This document shows positions 8,200-17,450 of a DNA stretch of 64,000 nt, piece by piece. Positions within the stretch are counted from its first letter, which is position 1. Each line of letters begins with the position of its first letter. A program made the position numbers and the translations under genes. Source of the DNA: Actinoallomurus purpureus (lineage in GTDB: Bacteria > Actinomycetota > Actinomycetes > Streptosporangiales > Streptosporangiaceae); the NCBI RefSeq assembly GCF_024055795.1, contig NZ_JAMXMY010000011.1, forward strand, positions 62,001-126,000. Reading direction: 5' to 3'. The notes beneath the pieces are model-generated. The model worked only from the letters and a program-made list of their open reading frames with translations. It made no database searches and had not been told where the DNA came from.

Positions 8200-9291
8200 T
8201 CAGGCGTCGGCTCGTACGGCGCTCGCCGGGAACGTCGCCGCGATGGTCACGGAGCCGAGCACCCGGTCGCCGTCGTACAGCACGGCCGCCTGGCCCTTGG
8301 CCACCCCGCGTGCCGGCGCGTGCAGCGAGATCCGCAGCACGTCTCCGTCCAGGACCGCCGTGCAGTCGTACACCTCGCCGTGCGCGCGCAGCTGGACCCG
8401 GCAGTCGTACGGCGCGGCCGGCGGCTCGGCCAGCCAGACGGGGCGCTCGCCGTGGATCTCGTGGACGTCGAGCGCCTCGCGCGGTCCGACCGTCACCGTG
8501 TTGGTCACCGGCGAGATGTCCAGGACGTAGCGCGGCCGGCCGTCGGGCGCCGGGCGGCCGAGCCGCAGCCCCTTCCGCTGGCCGATCGTGTAGGCGTACG
8601 CCCCGTCGTGCTCGCCGAGAACCTCGCCCGAGGTGTCGACGATCGGGCCCTTGTCGGCGCCGAGCCGGTCGGCCAGGAAGCCCTGCGTGTCGCCGTCGGC
8701 GATGAAGCAGATGTCGTGGCTGTCCGGCTTGTCGGCGACGGCCAGCCCGCGCCGATCGGCCTCCCGGCGCACCTCCGCCTTGGTCGTGTCGCCGAGCGGG
8801 AACATCGCGTGCGCCAGCTGCTCGCGTGAGCAGACCGCCAGAACGTACGACTGGTCCTTGCCGAAGTCGACGCTGCGCCGCAGCACCCCGTCGGCCAGCC
8901 GGGCGTGGTGGCCGGTGCAGACCGCGTCGAAGCCCAGCGCCAGCGCCTTGTCCAGCAGCGCCTGGAACTTGATCTTCTCGTTGCAGCGCAGGCACGGATT
9001 GGGCGTACGGCCCGCGGCGTACTCGGCGACGAAGTCCTGGACGACGTCGCGGTCGAACCGCTCGGCCATGTCCCAGACGTAGAACGGGATGCCGATCACA
9101 TCGGCCGCCCGGCGGGCGTCGCGGGCGTCCTCGAGCGTGCAGCACCCGCGCGCGCCGGTGCGGTACGACTGCGGGTTGGACGAGAGCGCGAGGTGCACGC
9201 CGGTCACGTCGTGACCGGCCTCGGCGGCACGGGCGGCGGCCACGGCGGAGTCGACACCGCCCGACATGGCGGCGAGTACGCGAAGAGTCAT
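8200..9291 (-). CDS. mnmA: tRNA-specific 2-thiouridylase MnmA
   Basis: A 363-aa protein that thiolates U34 of Lys, Glu and Gln tRNAs in the cytoplasm. The PP-loop ATP site is [20 protein letters not shown] (residues 8-27). The first catalytic cysteine lies in [14 protein letters not shown] and the second in [12 protein letters not shown]. It also has the family motif DQSYVL and the C-terminal beta-barrel ([17 protein letters not shown]). The cysteine desulfurase that supplies sulfur lies 3.6 kb upstream, and a methionine-synthase-like gene lies downstream; in many actinomycetes these three are adjacent. Confidence 0.95.
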   Translation of the reverse strand: MTLRVLAAMSGGVDSAVAAARAAEAGHDVTGVHLALSSNPQSYRTGARGCCTLEDARDARRAADVIGIPFYVWDMAERFDRDVVQDFVAEYAAGRTPNPCLRCNEKIKFQALLDKALALGFDAVCTGHHARLADGVLRRSVDFGKDQSYVLAVCSREQLAHAMFPLGDTTKAEVRREADRRGLAVADKPDSHDICFIADGDTQGFLADRLGADKGPIVDTSGEVLGEHDGAYAYTIGQRKGLRLGRPAPDGRPRYVLDISPVTNTVTVGPREALDVHEIHGERPVWLAEPPAAPYDCRVQLRAHGEVYDCTAVLDGDVLRISLHAPARGVAKGQAAVLYDGDRVLGSVTIAATFPASAVRADA

Positions 9292-9421
9292 GACCTGAAC
9301 GAGGGTACGCGCTCCCACTCCCTCCCCGCTCAGCCGTTCCGGCCGACATAACAGGACGAAGAGCAAATCACGGCTGCGATCTGTCGCGATCCACACACGG
9401 AGAGTACTCATATCCTCTACG

Positions 9422-10042
9422 GTGCGCGGCGTGGGATCCTTTGCATACCTGGACGAGGCCGACGCCGAGCCGACACCCGCACGACCTGGTCTCTATCTCA
9501 TCGCGGCGGCGATCATCGAGAGTGCGCACCTCGCCCAGTGCGAAGCCGTGCTCCGCGCTCTCGTTCGCGAAGAGGATGTGGACTCCAAGGGACATCGGCG
9601 GTTGCACCTGTCACGCATCAGAGACCGACACCGTAAGCATGAACTCGCCGCCCTGCTCGCGAGCCTGCGAGGAACGCGCTTCACCGTGGGCTGGACCTCG
9701 GGATACGTCGACCCCAAGTCGCGAGAGCGGATACGCGCCAAGATTCTTTGGGAATTTCTCCCCCACCTGGCGGCGAAGGAGGAAGCAGGGGGCATCTTGC
9801 TGGAACAACGGGAGGACGCGAAGCTCCGCGCCGCCGACGCCCGTACCATCGGCCGACTGCGCGATGGCGGCTTTCTGGACCTCGCTCTTCCGGTCGACCA
9901 GGCGCCGGCATCGACGGCTCCCGGCCTGTGGATGGCCGACGCCGTAGCGGCGGCCTGGCGGCGCGACCTTGTCGAAGGCAAGAGCAACTGGTCGAGGTGG
10001 TACGCACCTCACACGAATTTGATCGAGGTGGCGTGCCGGTGA
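9422..10042 (+). CDS. DUF3800 domain protein
   Basis: A 206-aa protein starting [10 protein letters not shown] after a short N-terminus, the YxDExG-like opening of DUF3800. It goes on [40 protein letters not shown] and [20 protein letters not shown]. The acidic pattern suggests an RNase H-like fold, and DUF3800 genes often sit on mobile elements. GTG codons at 9422 and 9431 are both possible starts. It is divergent from mnmA and is closed by a strong terminator. Confidence 0.7.
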   Translation: MRGVGSFAYLDEADAEPTPARPGLYLIAAAIIESAHLAQCEAVLRALVREEDVDSKGHRRLHLSRIRDRHRKHELAALLASLRGTRFTVGWTSGYVDPKSRERIRAKILWEFLPHLAAKEEAGGILLEQREDAKLRAADARTIGRLRDGGFLDLALPVDQAPASTAPGLWMADAVAAAWRRDLVEGKSNWSRWYAPHTNLIEVACR

Positions 10043-10052
10043 TGAAACGCGC

Positions 10053-10090
10053 GAAGCCGGGCTCCCGGCTGTGCGGGGGTTCCCGGCTTC
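10053..10090 (+). terminator. Terminator of the DUF3800 gene
   Basis: A 9-bp stem (GAAGCCGGG / CCCGGCTTC) starts 10 bp after the stop codon, with further pairing possible in the loop. Confidence 0.6.
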
Positions 10091-10174
10091 ACTTCCAGAC
10101 CCCGATGAGGTCGGCTAGTGGTCTTAGGTTCTCGCGCAGAGACACGTGTGTCAAGCCGCTCCGTACAGAATTAG

Positions 10175-10864
10175 TCACCTAGAGCGACAGGTCGATGTAA
10201 GCACATCCACCAGGGACGTCAGATGGGGGCCATGCCAGGGGTCGGTCTCGAAGCGGTGGTTCACGCCGCCCTCGTCGAGGATCTTGATGGCCGTCATGCC
10301 GAACGCCTCGGCGCCGGTCAGCTCGTTGCTGCCGCCGTCGCCGACGTACAGGCAGTCGGCGGGGCGGACGTCCAGGGCCTCGGCCGCGAGGCGGTAGATC
10401 TCCGGATCCGGCTTCTTCACCCCGGCCAGCACGCTGAAGACCGCCGCGTCGACGTACGGTGCGACCCGCAGCCGGGGCCAGCAGTCGGGAAGCTCGTGGG
10501 TGCAGTCGCTGATGAGGCCGATGCGCGTGCCACGCTCCCGCAGGGCTCGCAGCGTCGGCAGGGTGTCCGCGCGGAGGCGGCAGAAGCCCGCCTCGAGTTC
10601 GCGGCGCAATTCGACGGCGGCCGCGATCTGGTCTTCGTCGGGCCGGACGCCGATCCGGGCGGCGATCAGCGCGAGGGTCTCGGCGGGGGTTCCGAACCGG
10701 CCGGTGCAGCGCTCGGGCCAGGTCGCCCACCAGGCCGTACGGAACTCCTCGGGCGAGGCGCCGATGAGGCGGGCGGTCGCGTGGACCGCCTCGGCACGCT
10801 CCGCCCGCGTCGCCGCGACGGTGAGCGTTCCGAAGAAGTCGAATATCACGGCGGCGAATCCCAC
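10175..10864 (-). CDS. HAD-family hydrolase
   Basis: A 229-aa haloacid-dehalogenase-like protein. Motif I is FDFFGTLT (nucleophile Asp9; the second position is Phe instead of the usual Asp). Motif II is IGLISDCT, the motif III lysine is in GVKKPDPEIY, and motif IV is CLYVGDGGSNELTGA. An alpha-helical cap lies between residues 20 and 95. The loss of the second Asp of motif I is common in dehalogenase-like members and suggests the enzyme is not a standard phosphatase. Substrate unknown. Confidence 0.85.
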   Translation of the reverse strand: MGFAAVIFDFFGTLTVAATRAERAEAVHATARLIGASPEEFRTAWWATWPERCTGRFGTPAETLALIAARIGVRPDEDQIAAAVELRRELEAGFCRLRADTLPTLRALRERGTRIGLISDCTHELPDCWPRLRVAPYVDAAVFSVLAGVKKPDPEIYRLAAEALDVRPADCLYVGDGGSNELTGAEAFGMTAIKILDEGGVNHRFETDPWHGPHLTSLVDVLTSTCRSR

Positions 10865-10911
10865 GTGCGTAGTCTAGGGAGGTGACCGTCGGCCGTACGA
10901 TTGGCCGCACC

Positions 10912-11913
10912 ATGGGTATCTTCCGACGCTCTCCAGGGACGCCTTCGCCCAACCCTGCCATCGCCCGGTTCTGGGAGTGGTGGCCGGAGGTCCGGGAGCG
11001 ACTGAACGACGGCGCTTCCGAAGGCATCGCCGAGCAGATCACCGAACATGTCGAGGCGATGCACCCCGATCTCGACTGGGAGATCGGTCCGGGGCCGAGC
11101 CTGACCGTGAGCGGCGGCGGGGCGGGCGAGCTGCGCGGCATCGCCGAACGCTGGTCGCGGGCCGCGCCCGACGACGGCTGGGAGTACCGCCCGGCGCGGG
11201 CCGCCAATCCGGAGATGCTCGACGGCAAGCTCCAGCTCGAAGACGATGAGTTCGACCTGAGCTACGTGAGGATGGGGCTGCGCGCGGACGCCCGCCGGGC
11301 CCGCGTCGACGTCACGGCCTATCATCCCGACTTCCTGTTCGTGCCGGAGGAGACGCAGCTCGTCCTGACGTACCGCGTGCTCGACTGGGCACTGGGCGAG
11401 GACGACGTCGCGCGGTGGATCGGCAACGTCACGGTCGTCACCGGTGAGCCGATGGACGCGCTGCCGCCGTCGATGCTGTCCGCGGTGGTCGAGCAGGTCG
11501 CGGGGCCGTTCGCCGAGTCGGCCTGGCTGACCGGCGAGGGCCGTACGCCACTGGGTCACGCCGCGCGGGTGGCCGTGCGCTTCCCGCTGCACCGGCAGGA
11601 CCACCCGTTGTGCGACCTGTATGTCGCGGTCGCGCTGCCGTACGCCCACGCCAACCCCGATCGTCTTCCGGTGGAGCCGTCGGCGTCGGCGCTGCGGGAG
11701 TTCGAGAAGTCGATCGCGGCGATGGGCGAGCGGGCGGTGCTGGCCGCGCACGAGAGCGGTGACGGGCGGCGGGTGTTCCACCTGTACGTCGACCCGGAGT
11801 CGGGCGCGGTCGCCGAACTCGATCAGCTCGCCGCGAGCTGGTCCGAGGGCCGGGCCAAGGTGTCCTCGCAGCCCGACCCGGCGTGGGAGGCCCTGGAGCC
11901 GTACCAGCCCTGA
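10912..11913 (+). CDS. Hypothetical protein, possible DUF695-like C-terminus
   Basis: A 333-aa soluble acidic protein. The C-terminal third (GERAVLAAHESGDGRRVFHL, then YVDPES) and the closing QPDPAWEALEPYQP resemble DUF695, whose members end in a DPxWxxY motif. The first 230 residues (FWEWWPEVRERLNDGASEGI, LRADARRARVDVTAYHPDFL) match nothing I recognise. An in-frame GTG at 10882 would add ten residues. It is divergent from the HAD gene. Confidence 0.55.
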   Translation: MGIFRRSPGTPSPNPAIARFWEWWPEVRERLNDGASEGIAEQITEHVEAMHPDLDWEIGPGPSLTVSGGGAGELRGIAERWSRAAPDDGWEYRPARAANPEMLDGKLQLEDDEFDLSYVRMGLRADARRARVDVTAYHPDFLFVPEETQLVLTYRVLDWALGEDDVARWIGNVTVVTGEPMDALPPSMLSAVVEQVAGPFAESAWLTGEGRTPLGHAARVAVRFPLHRQDHPLCDLYVAVALPYAHANPDRLPVEPSASALREFEKSIAAMGERAVLAAHESGDGRRVFHLYVDPESGAVAELDQLAASWSEGRAKVSSQPDPAWEALEPYQP

Positions 11914-11991
11914 CGCCGTCGTCCGACGGGGACGGCTCAGGGCGGCTCAGTGCGGTGACATCGTGCGCCACCTCGCGCCAGGATGTGCTGC

Positions 11992-12882
11992 ATGATCCGC
12001 GACACCTATCATCCGCAGGCCGCTCGCCGGATGTGGCAGCAGTTCGAGCCGGTTCACGCCCTGGTCTACTACGCGCCCGAGGTCTTCGAGGAGTTCGCGG
12101 CCCTGGGATACGACGTGGCGACCCGGTGGCCGACCTACTTCCCCCTGCGCTCCGCACCCCTCACCGCGCCCGGCCCCGAACGGGTGGCATCGGCCTTCTA
12201 CAGCTTCAGCCCGCAGATGGTGGCCGAGCACATCGGCCCCGCCTGGACGATCGCGGACTCCGACCAGGTCCTCGCCGCCAGGTCGCGCGGCGTCGATCGG
12301 CTGTTCCGCAGGCTGATGGGTGATCAGATCGGCACGGCCGAGTTCGCGGAGACCGCCCGGTTGGTACGGAGGGTCGCCGAGGCCGCCGACACGAGCGGTC
12401 GGCCCATGGCGGCGGGCAACGCCGACCTGCCCTGGCCCGACGAGCCGCACCTGGTTCTGTGGCAGGCGATCACCATCATCCGCGAGCAGCGCGGTGACGG
12501 ACATATCGCCGCACTGCTCACCCAGGGCCTGGACCCGTGCGAGGCCCTGGTCTCGTTCGCCGCCATCGGCGCCGCCCCGGTCGAGACCTTCGGCAGCCGC
12601 CACTGGACCCGGGACCAGTGGGAGGCGGCCGCGGACCGCCTGCGGTCGCGCGGCTGGATCGATGCCGACGGCAAGGCCACCGACCTCGGTTTCGAGGGCC
12701 GCGACCAGGTCGAGCGGCTCACCGACCAGCTCGCCGCCGGAGCCTGGAGAGCGCTGAGCGAAGCCGAGATCGACCGGCTCGTCGAACTGAACGGCCCCAT
12801 CCTCACCGCCGCGTTCCTGTCCGGTCTCCTTCCCGGGACGAGCACGCTCGGCATCGCCACCGTTCAGGGCCCCAAATGGTGA
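11992..12882 (+). CDS. SCO6745-family protein
   Basis: A 296-aa protein with the features of the actinobacterial SCO6745 family: an opening RRMWQQFEPVHALVYYAPEV, then YFPLRSAPLTAPGPERVASA and FYSFSPQMV, and a winged-helix-like C-terminal half (WTRDQWEAAADRLRSRGWID). The family is of unknown function. The ATG at 11992 is preceded by CCAGGA at a suitable distance. It reads towards the cysteine desulfurase gene. Confidence 0.8.
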   Translation: MIRDTYHPQAARRMWQQFEPVHALVYYAPEVFEEFAALGYDVATRWPTYFPLRSAPLTAPGPERVASAFYSFSPQMVAEHIGPAWTIADSDQVLAARSRGVDRLFRRLMGDQIGTAEFAETARLVRRVAEAADTSGRPMAAGNADLPWPDEPHLVLWQAITIIREQRGDGHIAALLTQGLDPCEALVSFAAIGAAPVETFGSRHWTRDQWEAAADRLRSRGWIDADGKATDLGFEGRDQVERLTDQLAAGAWRALSEAEIDRLVELNGPILTAAFLSGLLPGTSTLGIATVQGPKW

Positions 12883-12929
12883 TCACTGCGACGAAATAGG
12901 CCTGGCGCCGCCGCGCCCGAAGGAGCGGG

Positions 12930-14084
12930 TCAGGCCGCGCCGGCGCGGCGTGCGCGTTCGACGACGGGGCCGATGGCCTCGGCGACGGCGTCGACGTCGG
13001 CCTGCGTGCTGGTGTGGCCCAGGGAGAACCGCAGCGAACCGCGTGCCCGCGCGAGGTCCGCGCCCATCGCGAGCAGGACGTGGCTGGGTTCGGCGACGCC
13101 GGCCGAGCACGCGGACCCGGTCGAGCACTCGACGCCCCGTGCGTCGAGCAGCATCAGCAGCGCATCGCCCTCACAGCCGGGGAAGGACAGGTGCGCGCTG
13201 CCAGGGAGCCGGTCGTCGGGGTCGCCGTTGAGCACGACGTCGGACACGGTCTTGCGGACCCGCTCGATGAGGTCGTCGCGGAGCCGCGCCAGGCGCTCGG
13301 CCTCCGCGGCCCGGCGGGCGACGGCGACGCGCGTCGCGGCGGCGAAGCCGGCGATCGCGGCGGTGTCGAGGGTGCCGGAGCGTACGTCGCGCTCCTGGCC
13401 GCCGCCGTGCAGGACGGGGACCGGGTCGAGGCCCTTGGCGAGCAGCAGGGCACCGGCCCCGACCGGTCCTCCGATCTTGTGGCCGGTGATGGTCATGGCG
13501 TCCACGGCGAAGGTGACGGGGAGCTGTGCGACGGCCTGGACCGCGTCGGTGTGGAACGGGATGCCGTGCTCGCGGGCGATCGCGGCCAGCTCGGTGATCG
13601 GCTGGACCGTGCCGATCTCGTTGTTGGCCCACATGACGCTGATCACCGCGACCGTGTCGGGCTCGCGGTCGATGGCGGCCCGCAGGGTGTCGGGCAGGAC
13701 CCGGCCGTACGGGTCGACGGGGAGGTGTTCGACGCGCGCGCCCTCGTGGTCGGCCAGCCACTGCGCCGAATCGAGCACGGCGTGGTGCTCGATGGCACTG
13801 ACGAGCACGCGGGTCCGGGCCGGGTCGGCGCTCCGGCGGGCCCAGAAGATCCCCTTGACCGCGAGGTTGTCGGCCTCGGTGCCGCCGCTGGTGAAGACGA
13901 CCTCGCTGGGCCGGACCCCCATCGCCTCGGCGATGATCTCCCGCGACTCCTCGACGACGCGACGGGCACGGCGGCCGGAGGCGTGCAGCGACGAGGGGTT
14001 GCCGATGCGCGAGAGCTCCGCGGTCATCGCCTCGATCGCCTCGGGCAGCATCGGCGTCGTCGCCGCGTGATCCAAATACACCAT
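12930..14084 (-). CDS. Cysteine desulfurase (NifS/IscS family)
   Basis: A 384-aa PLP enzyme that takes sulfur from cysteine as a protein-bound persulfide. It starts [20 protein letters not shown]. The PLP lysine lies in [20 protein letters not shown] (about residue 200), and the persulfide cysteine in [20 protein letters not shown] (about 325). The active-site loop is of the long, class I (IscS/NifS) type. Without an isc or suf cluster nearby and with mnmA close by, tRNA thiolation is the likely job. Confidence 0.92.
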   Translation of the reverse strand: MVYLDHAATTPMLPEAIEAMTAELSRIGNPSSLHASGRRARRVVEESREIIAEAMGVRPSEVVFTSGGTEADNLAVKGIFWARRSADPARTRVLVSAIEHHAVLDSAQWLADHEGARVEHLPVDPYGRVLPDTLRAAIDREPDTVAVISVMWANNEIGTVQPITELAAIAREHGIPFHTDAVQAVAQLPVTFAVDAMTITGHKIGGPVGAGALLLAKGLDPVPVLHGGGQERDVRSGTLDTAAIAGFAAATRVAVARRAAEAERLARLRDDLIERVRKTVSDVVLNGDPDDRLPGSAHLSFPGCEGDALLMLLDARGVECSTGSACSAGVAEPSHVLLAMGADLARARGSLRFSLGHTSTQADVDAVAEAIGPVVERARRAGAA

Positions 14085-14100
14085 GGCGGCCTCAGCTTAT

Positions 14101-14136
14101 CCGCGCCGCCGCCCGCAGGCCATGGCGGCGGCGCGG
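14101..14136 (-). terminator. Hairpin terminator downstream of the SDR gene
   Basis: A perfect 13-bp GC stem (CCGCGCCGCCGCC / GGCGGCGGCGCGG) lies between the SDR stop and the cysteine desulfurase start. Confidence 0.5.
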
Positions 14137-14162
14137 TGCCGATGGATCCGCCGGTCAGAGGG

Positions 14163-14855
14163 TTAGAGGGTCAGGCCGCCCTCGCACTTGAGCACGGTGC
14201 CGGTGACGAAGCCGGCGCCCATGAGGTAGCGGACCGCGTCGGCGACGTCCTGGGGACGGCCGACCCGGCCGACGGGCGTCTGCTCGGCGTAGGCGGCGAA
14301 CTGCTCACGCCGTTGTTCCTCCGGGAGGAAGGACCACCACGGCGTGTCGATCACGCCGGGCGAGACGGCGTTCACGCGGATCGGCGCGAGCTCGGCGGCC
14401 AGGGGCGGCACCGCCCGCTCCAGCCCGCCGTTGATCGCGGCCAGACCCGCCGTGCCGGGCAGCGCGGCCTGGGCGCTGACGGCGGTGATGAACGTGATCG
14501 ACCCGTCCTCGGCGATCGTGTCGAGAGACGCCTGCGCGGCCAGCAGGTGAGGGAAGAACTTCCCCTCGAAAGCGTCCCGCAGGTCGTCCAGCTTCAGGTC
14601 GCGCAGCGCGCCCCCGCCACCGGCGCCGCTCAGCGCGAGGACCAGGTGGTCGAATCGGCCGTGCCGCGCGAAGAAGTCCCGCACGTCCTCCTCCGACCGG
14701 CCGTCCACGGCCTCGGCGACGGCGACCTTTTCCGACACCGCCTGCAGTTTCTCCGGGTCGCGGCCGGTCACGAGCACCTCGTCGCCGTTCGCGGCGCAGC
14801 TCTCGGCGATCGCCAGCCCGATGCCCGACGTACCGCCCAGCACGACAACACGCAT
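14163..14855 (-). CDS. Short-chain dehydrogenase/reductase of an atypical subgroup
   Basis: A 230-aa Rossmann protein with the NAD(P) motif VVVLGGTSGIGLAIAES (residues 3-19) and a C-terminal VTGTVLKCEGGL. The canonical YxxxK is missing: where Tyr and Lys should be, the sequence is TAGLAAINGGLERAV. This occurs in a known subgroup and implies a changed or lost classical mechanism. It is divergent from a TetR gene with a palindromic operator between them, so it is probably the target of that repressor. Confidence 0.85.
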   Translation of the reverse strand: MRVVVLGGTSGIGLAIAESCAANGDEVLVTGRDPEKLQAVSEKVAVAEAVDGRSEEDVRDFFARHGRFDHLVLALSGAGGGGALRDLKLDDLRDAFEGKFFPHLLAAQASLDTIAEDGSITFITAVSAQAALPGTAGLAAINGGLERAVPPLAAELAPIRVNAVSPGVIDTPWWSFLPEEQRREQFAAYAEQTPVGRVGRPQDVADAVRYLMGAGFVTGTVLKCEGGLTL

Positions 14856-14880
14856 GATGTCTCCAAATTTCTAGACGCTT

Positions 14881-14904
14881 CGTCTCGAAATATATTCCGA
14901 GACG
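14881..14904. promoter_or_regulatory. TetR operator between the SDR and TetR genes
   Basis: A 24-bp inverted repeat (CGTCTCG, 10-nt AT-rich spacer, CGAGACG) lies in the divergent intergenic region, 22 bp before the TetR start and 25 bp before the SDR start. Size and place fit a TetR dimer site controlling both genes. Confidence 0.65.
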
Positions 14905-14926
14905 TGCCGTCTTGTAAAGTGGGGCC

Positions 14927-15538
14927 ATGACCGACGGCACCCGGCGTCCCGGACGCCCGCGCAGCGAGGCGGCCCGGCTGGCGATCCTCAAGGCGGCGCA
15001 CGACGAGCTCCTCGAGCGCGGCTACGGCGAGCTCACGATGGAGGGGATCGCCGCGCGCGCCGGGGTCGGCAAGCAGACGATCTACCGGTGGTGGCGGTCC
15101 AAGGCGGAGGTCGCGCTCGACGCCCTGCTGAACGTGGCGTCGAAGGGCATCCCGATCCCCGACGAGGGCACCCTCGAAGCCGATCTGCGCGTGTTCCTCC
15201 GCCGCACCTTCGACATGCAGGAGGGCGCCCGGCCGGTGCTGATGGGCCTGCTGGCCCAGTCGCTGCTCGATCCGGGCTTCGCCGACGCCTTCAGTGACCG
15301 TTTCCTCGCCGGCCGGCGGGCGGCGCTGCACGCGATGCTGGACCGCGCCGTCGACCGCGGCGAGATCTCCGCCGACGAGGACCTCGGCCTGCTACAGGAC
15401 ATGGTGTACGGGGTGCTGTGGTACCGCATGCTGTTTCAGCACGCCGCGTTGAACGACGAGACGGCGGAGGCCATCGCGTCGCTGATCGCCAGGGCGACTG
15501 TCCGTTATGGGAATAACTGTACCGTCCGGACGGTATAG
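14927..15538 (+). CDS. TetR/AcrR-family regulator
   Basis: A 203-aa repressor. The N-terminal helix-turn-helix is ILKAAHDELLERGYGELTME followed by GIAARAGVGKQTIYRWWRSK; a GRPRSEAA tail before it resembles an AT-hook-like arm. The C-terminal domain (DMVYGVLWYRMLFQHAALND) is of the TetR_C type seen in regulators of oxidoreductases. It is divergent from the SDR gene. Its last codons are part of the operator of the next TetR gene. Confidence 0.9.
   Translation: MTDGTRRPGRPRSEAARLAILKAAHDELLERGYGELTMEGIAARAGVGKQTIYRWWRSKAEVALDALLNVASKGIPIPDEGTLEADLRVFLRRTFDMQEGARPVLMGLLAQSLLDPGFADAFSDRFLAGRRAALHAMLDRAVDRGEISADEDLGLLQDMVYGVLWYRMLFQHAALNDETAEAIASLIARATVRYGNNCTVRTV
15520..15535. promoter_or_regulatory. 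Perfect 16-bp palindrome, operator of the second TetR gene
   Basis: TACCGTCC/GGACGGTA is a perfect palindrome ending 13 bp before the ATG of the second TetR gene and lying inside the last codons of the first. It has the form of a QacR/AcrR-type site and suggests autorepression. Confidence 0.65.
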
Positions 15539-15548
15539 TAGAGATGTC

Positions 15549-16070
15549 ATGAAACGAGATGCCCTCCTCGATGCCGCCGAGACCCTGCTCTGTGAGCAGG
15601 GCACCCAGGCGCTCACGCTGTCCGCGGTCGCCGAGCGCGCCCAGGTCAGCAAGGGCGGGCTGCTCTACCACTTCCCCAACAAGGAAGCCCTGATCAGAGG
15701 GCTGGTGGAGCGGCTGATCGAGGAGCTCGACGCGCTGATCGCCTCATACGAGACCGGCGGCCCGGGGTCGTACACCCGCGCCTTCGTGGAGGCGAACCTC
15801 GCCGTCGTCATGGACCGCGACCATTCGCGGCTGCTGCGACGATGGGCGACGGTCAGCGCGGCGGCGGCCGACCCGGCGCTGCTCGCCCAGATACGTGAGG
15901 CGATGCGCCGCTGGCACGACCCGGATCCCGCCGACGATCCGGATCCGGTCGCCGCCCAGGTCGCGCGGCTCGCGGCCGAGGGGCTGTGGGAGGTCGCGAT
16001 GCACGACCCCGGCCTCTATGACGAGGCGCAGCTGGAGACGCTGCGCGACCGGTTGCTCGGCATGCTCTAA
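15549..16070 (+). CDS. TetR-family regulator of the MFS exporter
   Basis: A 173-aa protein. The helix-turn-helix reads ALLDAAETLLCEQGTQALTL, then AERAQVSKGGLLYHFPNKEA (residues 5-48). The C-terminal half (LLRRWATVSAAAADPALLAQ) is short, as in the TetR_C_37 group. The ATG at 15549 is chosen because the helix-turn-helix starts right after it and the operator lies upstream. It precedes an MFS transporter on the same strand, the classic repressor-pump layout. Confidence 0.88.
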   Translation: MKRDALLDAAETLLCEQGTQALTLSAVAERAQVSKGGLLYHFPNKEALIRGLVERLIEELDALIASYETGGPGSYTRAFVEANLAVVMDRDHSRLLRRWATVSAAAADPALLAQIREAMRRWHDPDPADDPDPVAAQVARLAAEGLWEVAMHDPGLYDEAQLETLRDRLLGML

Positions 16071-16094
16071 CGGGCACTTGATCAGAATCACGAG

Positions 16095-16117
16095 CCGGTA
16101 CCCATCACGGGTACCGG
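16095..16117. promoter_or_regulatory. Hairpin or operator between TetR and the MFS gene
   Basis: Perfect 9-bp inverted repeat (CCGGTACCC / GGGTACCGG) with 5-nt spacer, 43 bp before the MFS start. It could stop readthrough from tetR or be a repressor site; there is no T run, and the GGTACC core resembles the ACCG half-site upstream of tetR only loosely. Confidence 0.4.
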
Positions 16118-16160
16118 TCGTTCCGTGCGTACGACGGCAAGAAAGTAAAGAGGTGAAATC

Positions 16161-17357
16161 ATGACGTCTCGCGTCCTCGTCCGGGCCCGCCTGGGCACCG
16201 TGCTGACGTTCGCCCTGGCCGGCATGCTCTGCGGGGTCTGGGTGTCGCGGACGCCGGCCCTGGCCGACAAGTTCGGGATGGGCGAAGGCGATGTCGGGAT
16301 GGCCATCCTCGTCTGGGGAATCGGCGCCATCATCGCGATGCAGGGTCTGCGGGGCGTCATGGCGCGGCTCGGCGGCTCGGCGGTCCTGAAGGTCGCGGCG
16401 CCGCTGACGGCGGTCAGCCTGGCCCTGGTCGGGCTGGCGCCCACCCGGCCGCTGCTGTTCGTCGCGGTGGCCCTGTTCGGCATGGCGTTCGGGCTGACCG
16501 ACATCGGCATGAACGCCCAGGGCAGCGCCGTGGAACGCTCCTACGGACGGCCCGTCATGAACGGGATGCACGCCGGCTGGTGCGCGGGCGGCATCTTCGG
16601 AGGCCTGATCGGCTCCTTCAGCGCCTCGGCCGGGCTGTCGTTCGCCGACACCCTCGTCGGCGGAGCGATCATCGCCCTCCCCCTGACCGTCATCCTGGGC
16701 CGTACGTACATCCGCGACACCGCGTCCGCCTCGACCGGCGGGGGTCGTACCCGGCTGCCGCTCGTGGTCTACCTCATCGGCGCGCTGGCCTTCGTCGCCT
16801 TCATGATGGAGGGCACGATCGCGGACTGGAGCGGGCTGTTCCTCAACCGCGAGCTCGGCGCGTCGCAGTCGGTCGCCGCCCTCGCCTACCCGCTGTTCGA
16901 GGCCGCCATGCTGGCCGGACGGCTCGTCGGCGACCGGGTCCGCGCGCGGCTGGGCACCCGCCGGATGCTCACGTACGCGGGTCTGGGCACGGCGGCCGCC
17001 GTCTCGATCGCGGCCCTGGCCCCGGCGACGCCGTTCGCGCTCGTCGGCTTCGGGCTGGCCGGGCTGGCGGTCTGCACCGTGATCCCGACGACGATCTCCG
17101 TGGCCGGCACGATCGTGCCCGGCCGGTCCGCCGCGGCGGTCGGCCAGGTCGGGGCGATGGGCTACGGCGGGCTGGTGCTCGGCCCGGTGGTGATCGGCTT
17201 CCTGGCGGACGCGGCGTCGCTGCGGGTCGGGCTCGGCCTGGCGGTCGTCCTGGCACTGCTCATCGCGGCGAGCGCCCGGTTCGTCCCTGCGCGCCGCTTG
17301 ATGTTCGTGGCGAAGGAGCGGGACGGCGAGCTCGAGCCGGTGCGCCTCGCCGCCTGA
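16161..17357 (+). CDS. MFS transporter
   Basis: A 398-aa membrane protein with about twelve hydrophobic helices. Transmembrane segments include VLTFALAGMLCGVWVSRTPA, AFVAFMMEGTIADWSGLFLN and AAAVSIAALAPATPFALVGF. The segment MAFGLTDIGMNAQGSAVERS marks the YbjJ/FucP-like branch of the superfamily. An AGAGG ribosome binding site lies 8 nt before the ATG. It follows a TetR gene and is probably repressed by it. Substrate unknown; export of a toxic compound is the usual guess. Confidence 0.88.
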   Translation: MTSRVLVRARLGTVLTFALAGMLCGVWVSRTPALADKFGMGEGDVGMAILVWGIGAIIAMQGLRGVMARLGGSAVLKVAAPLTAVSLALVGLAPTRPLLFVAVALFGMAFGLTDIGMNAQGSAVERSYGRPVMNGMHAGWCAGGIFGGLIGSFSASAGLSFADTLVGGAIIALPLTVILGRTYIRDTASASTGGGRTRLPLVVYLIGALAFVAFMMEGTIADWSGLFLNRELGASQSVAALAYPLFEAAMLAGRLVGDRVRARLGTRRMLTYAGLGTAAAVSIAALAPATPFALVGFGLAGLAVCTVIPTTISVAGTIVPGRSAAAVGQVGAMGYGGLVLGPVVIGFLADAASLRVGLGLAVVLALLIAASARFVPARRLMFVAKERDGELEPVRLAA

Positions 17358-17450
17358 CCGGCGGGAACCCGGCACGCCACGGATCGGTGAATGATTTACA
17401 TCACATAGTCAGTGATCGTAAGTTCTCTTCAAGAGTCCGAGGAGAGCTTC

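Noticed and set aside
13014-14930. 638-codon plus-strand frame over the cysteine desulfurase
   Set aside because: It is antisense to two well-supported genes (cysteine desulfurase and SDR) and has low-complexity composition.
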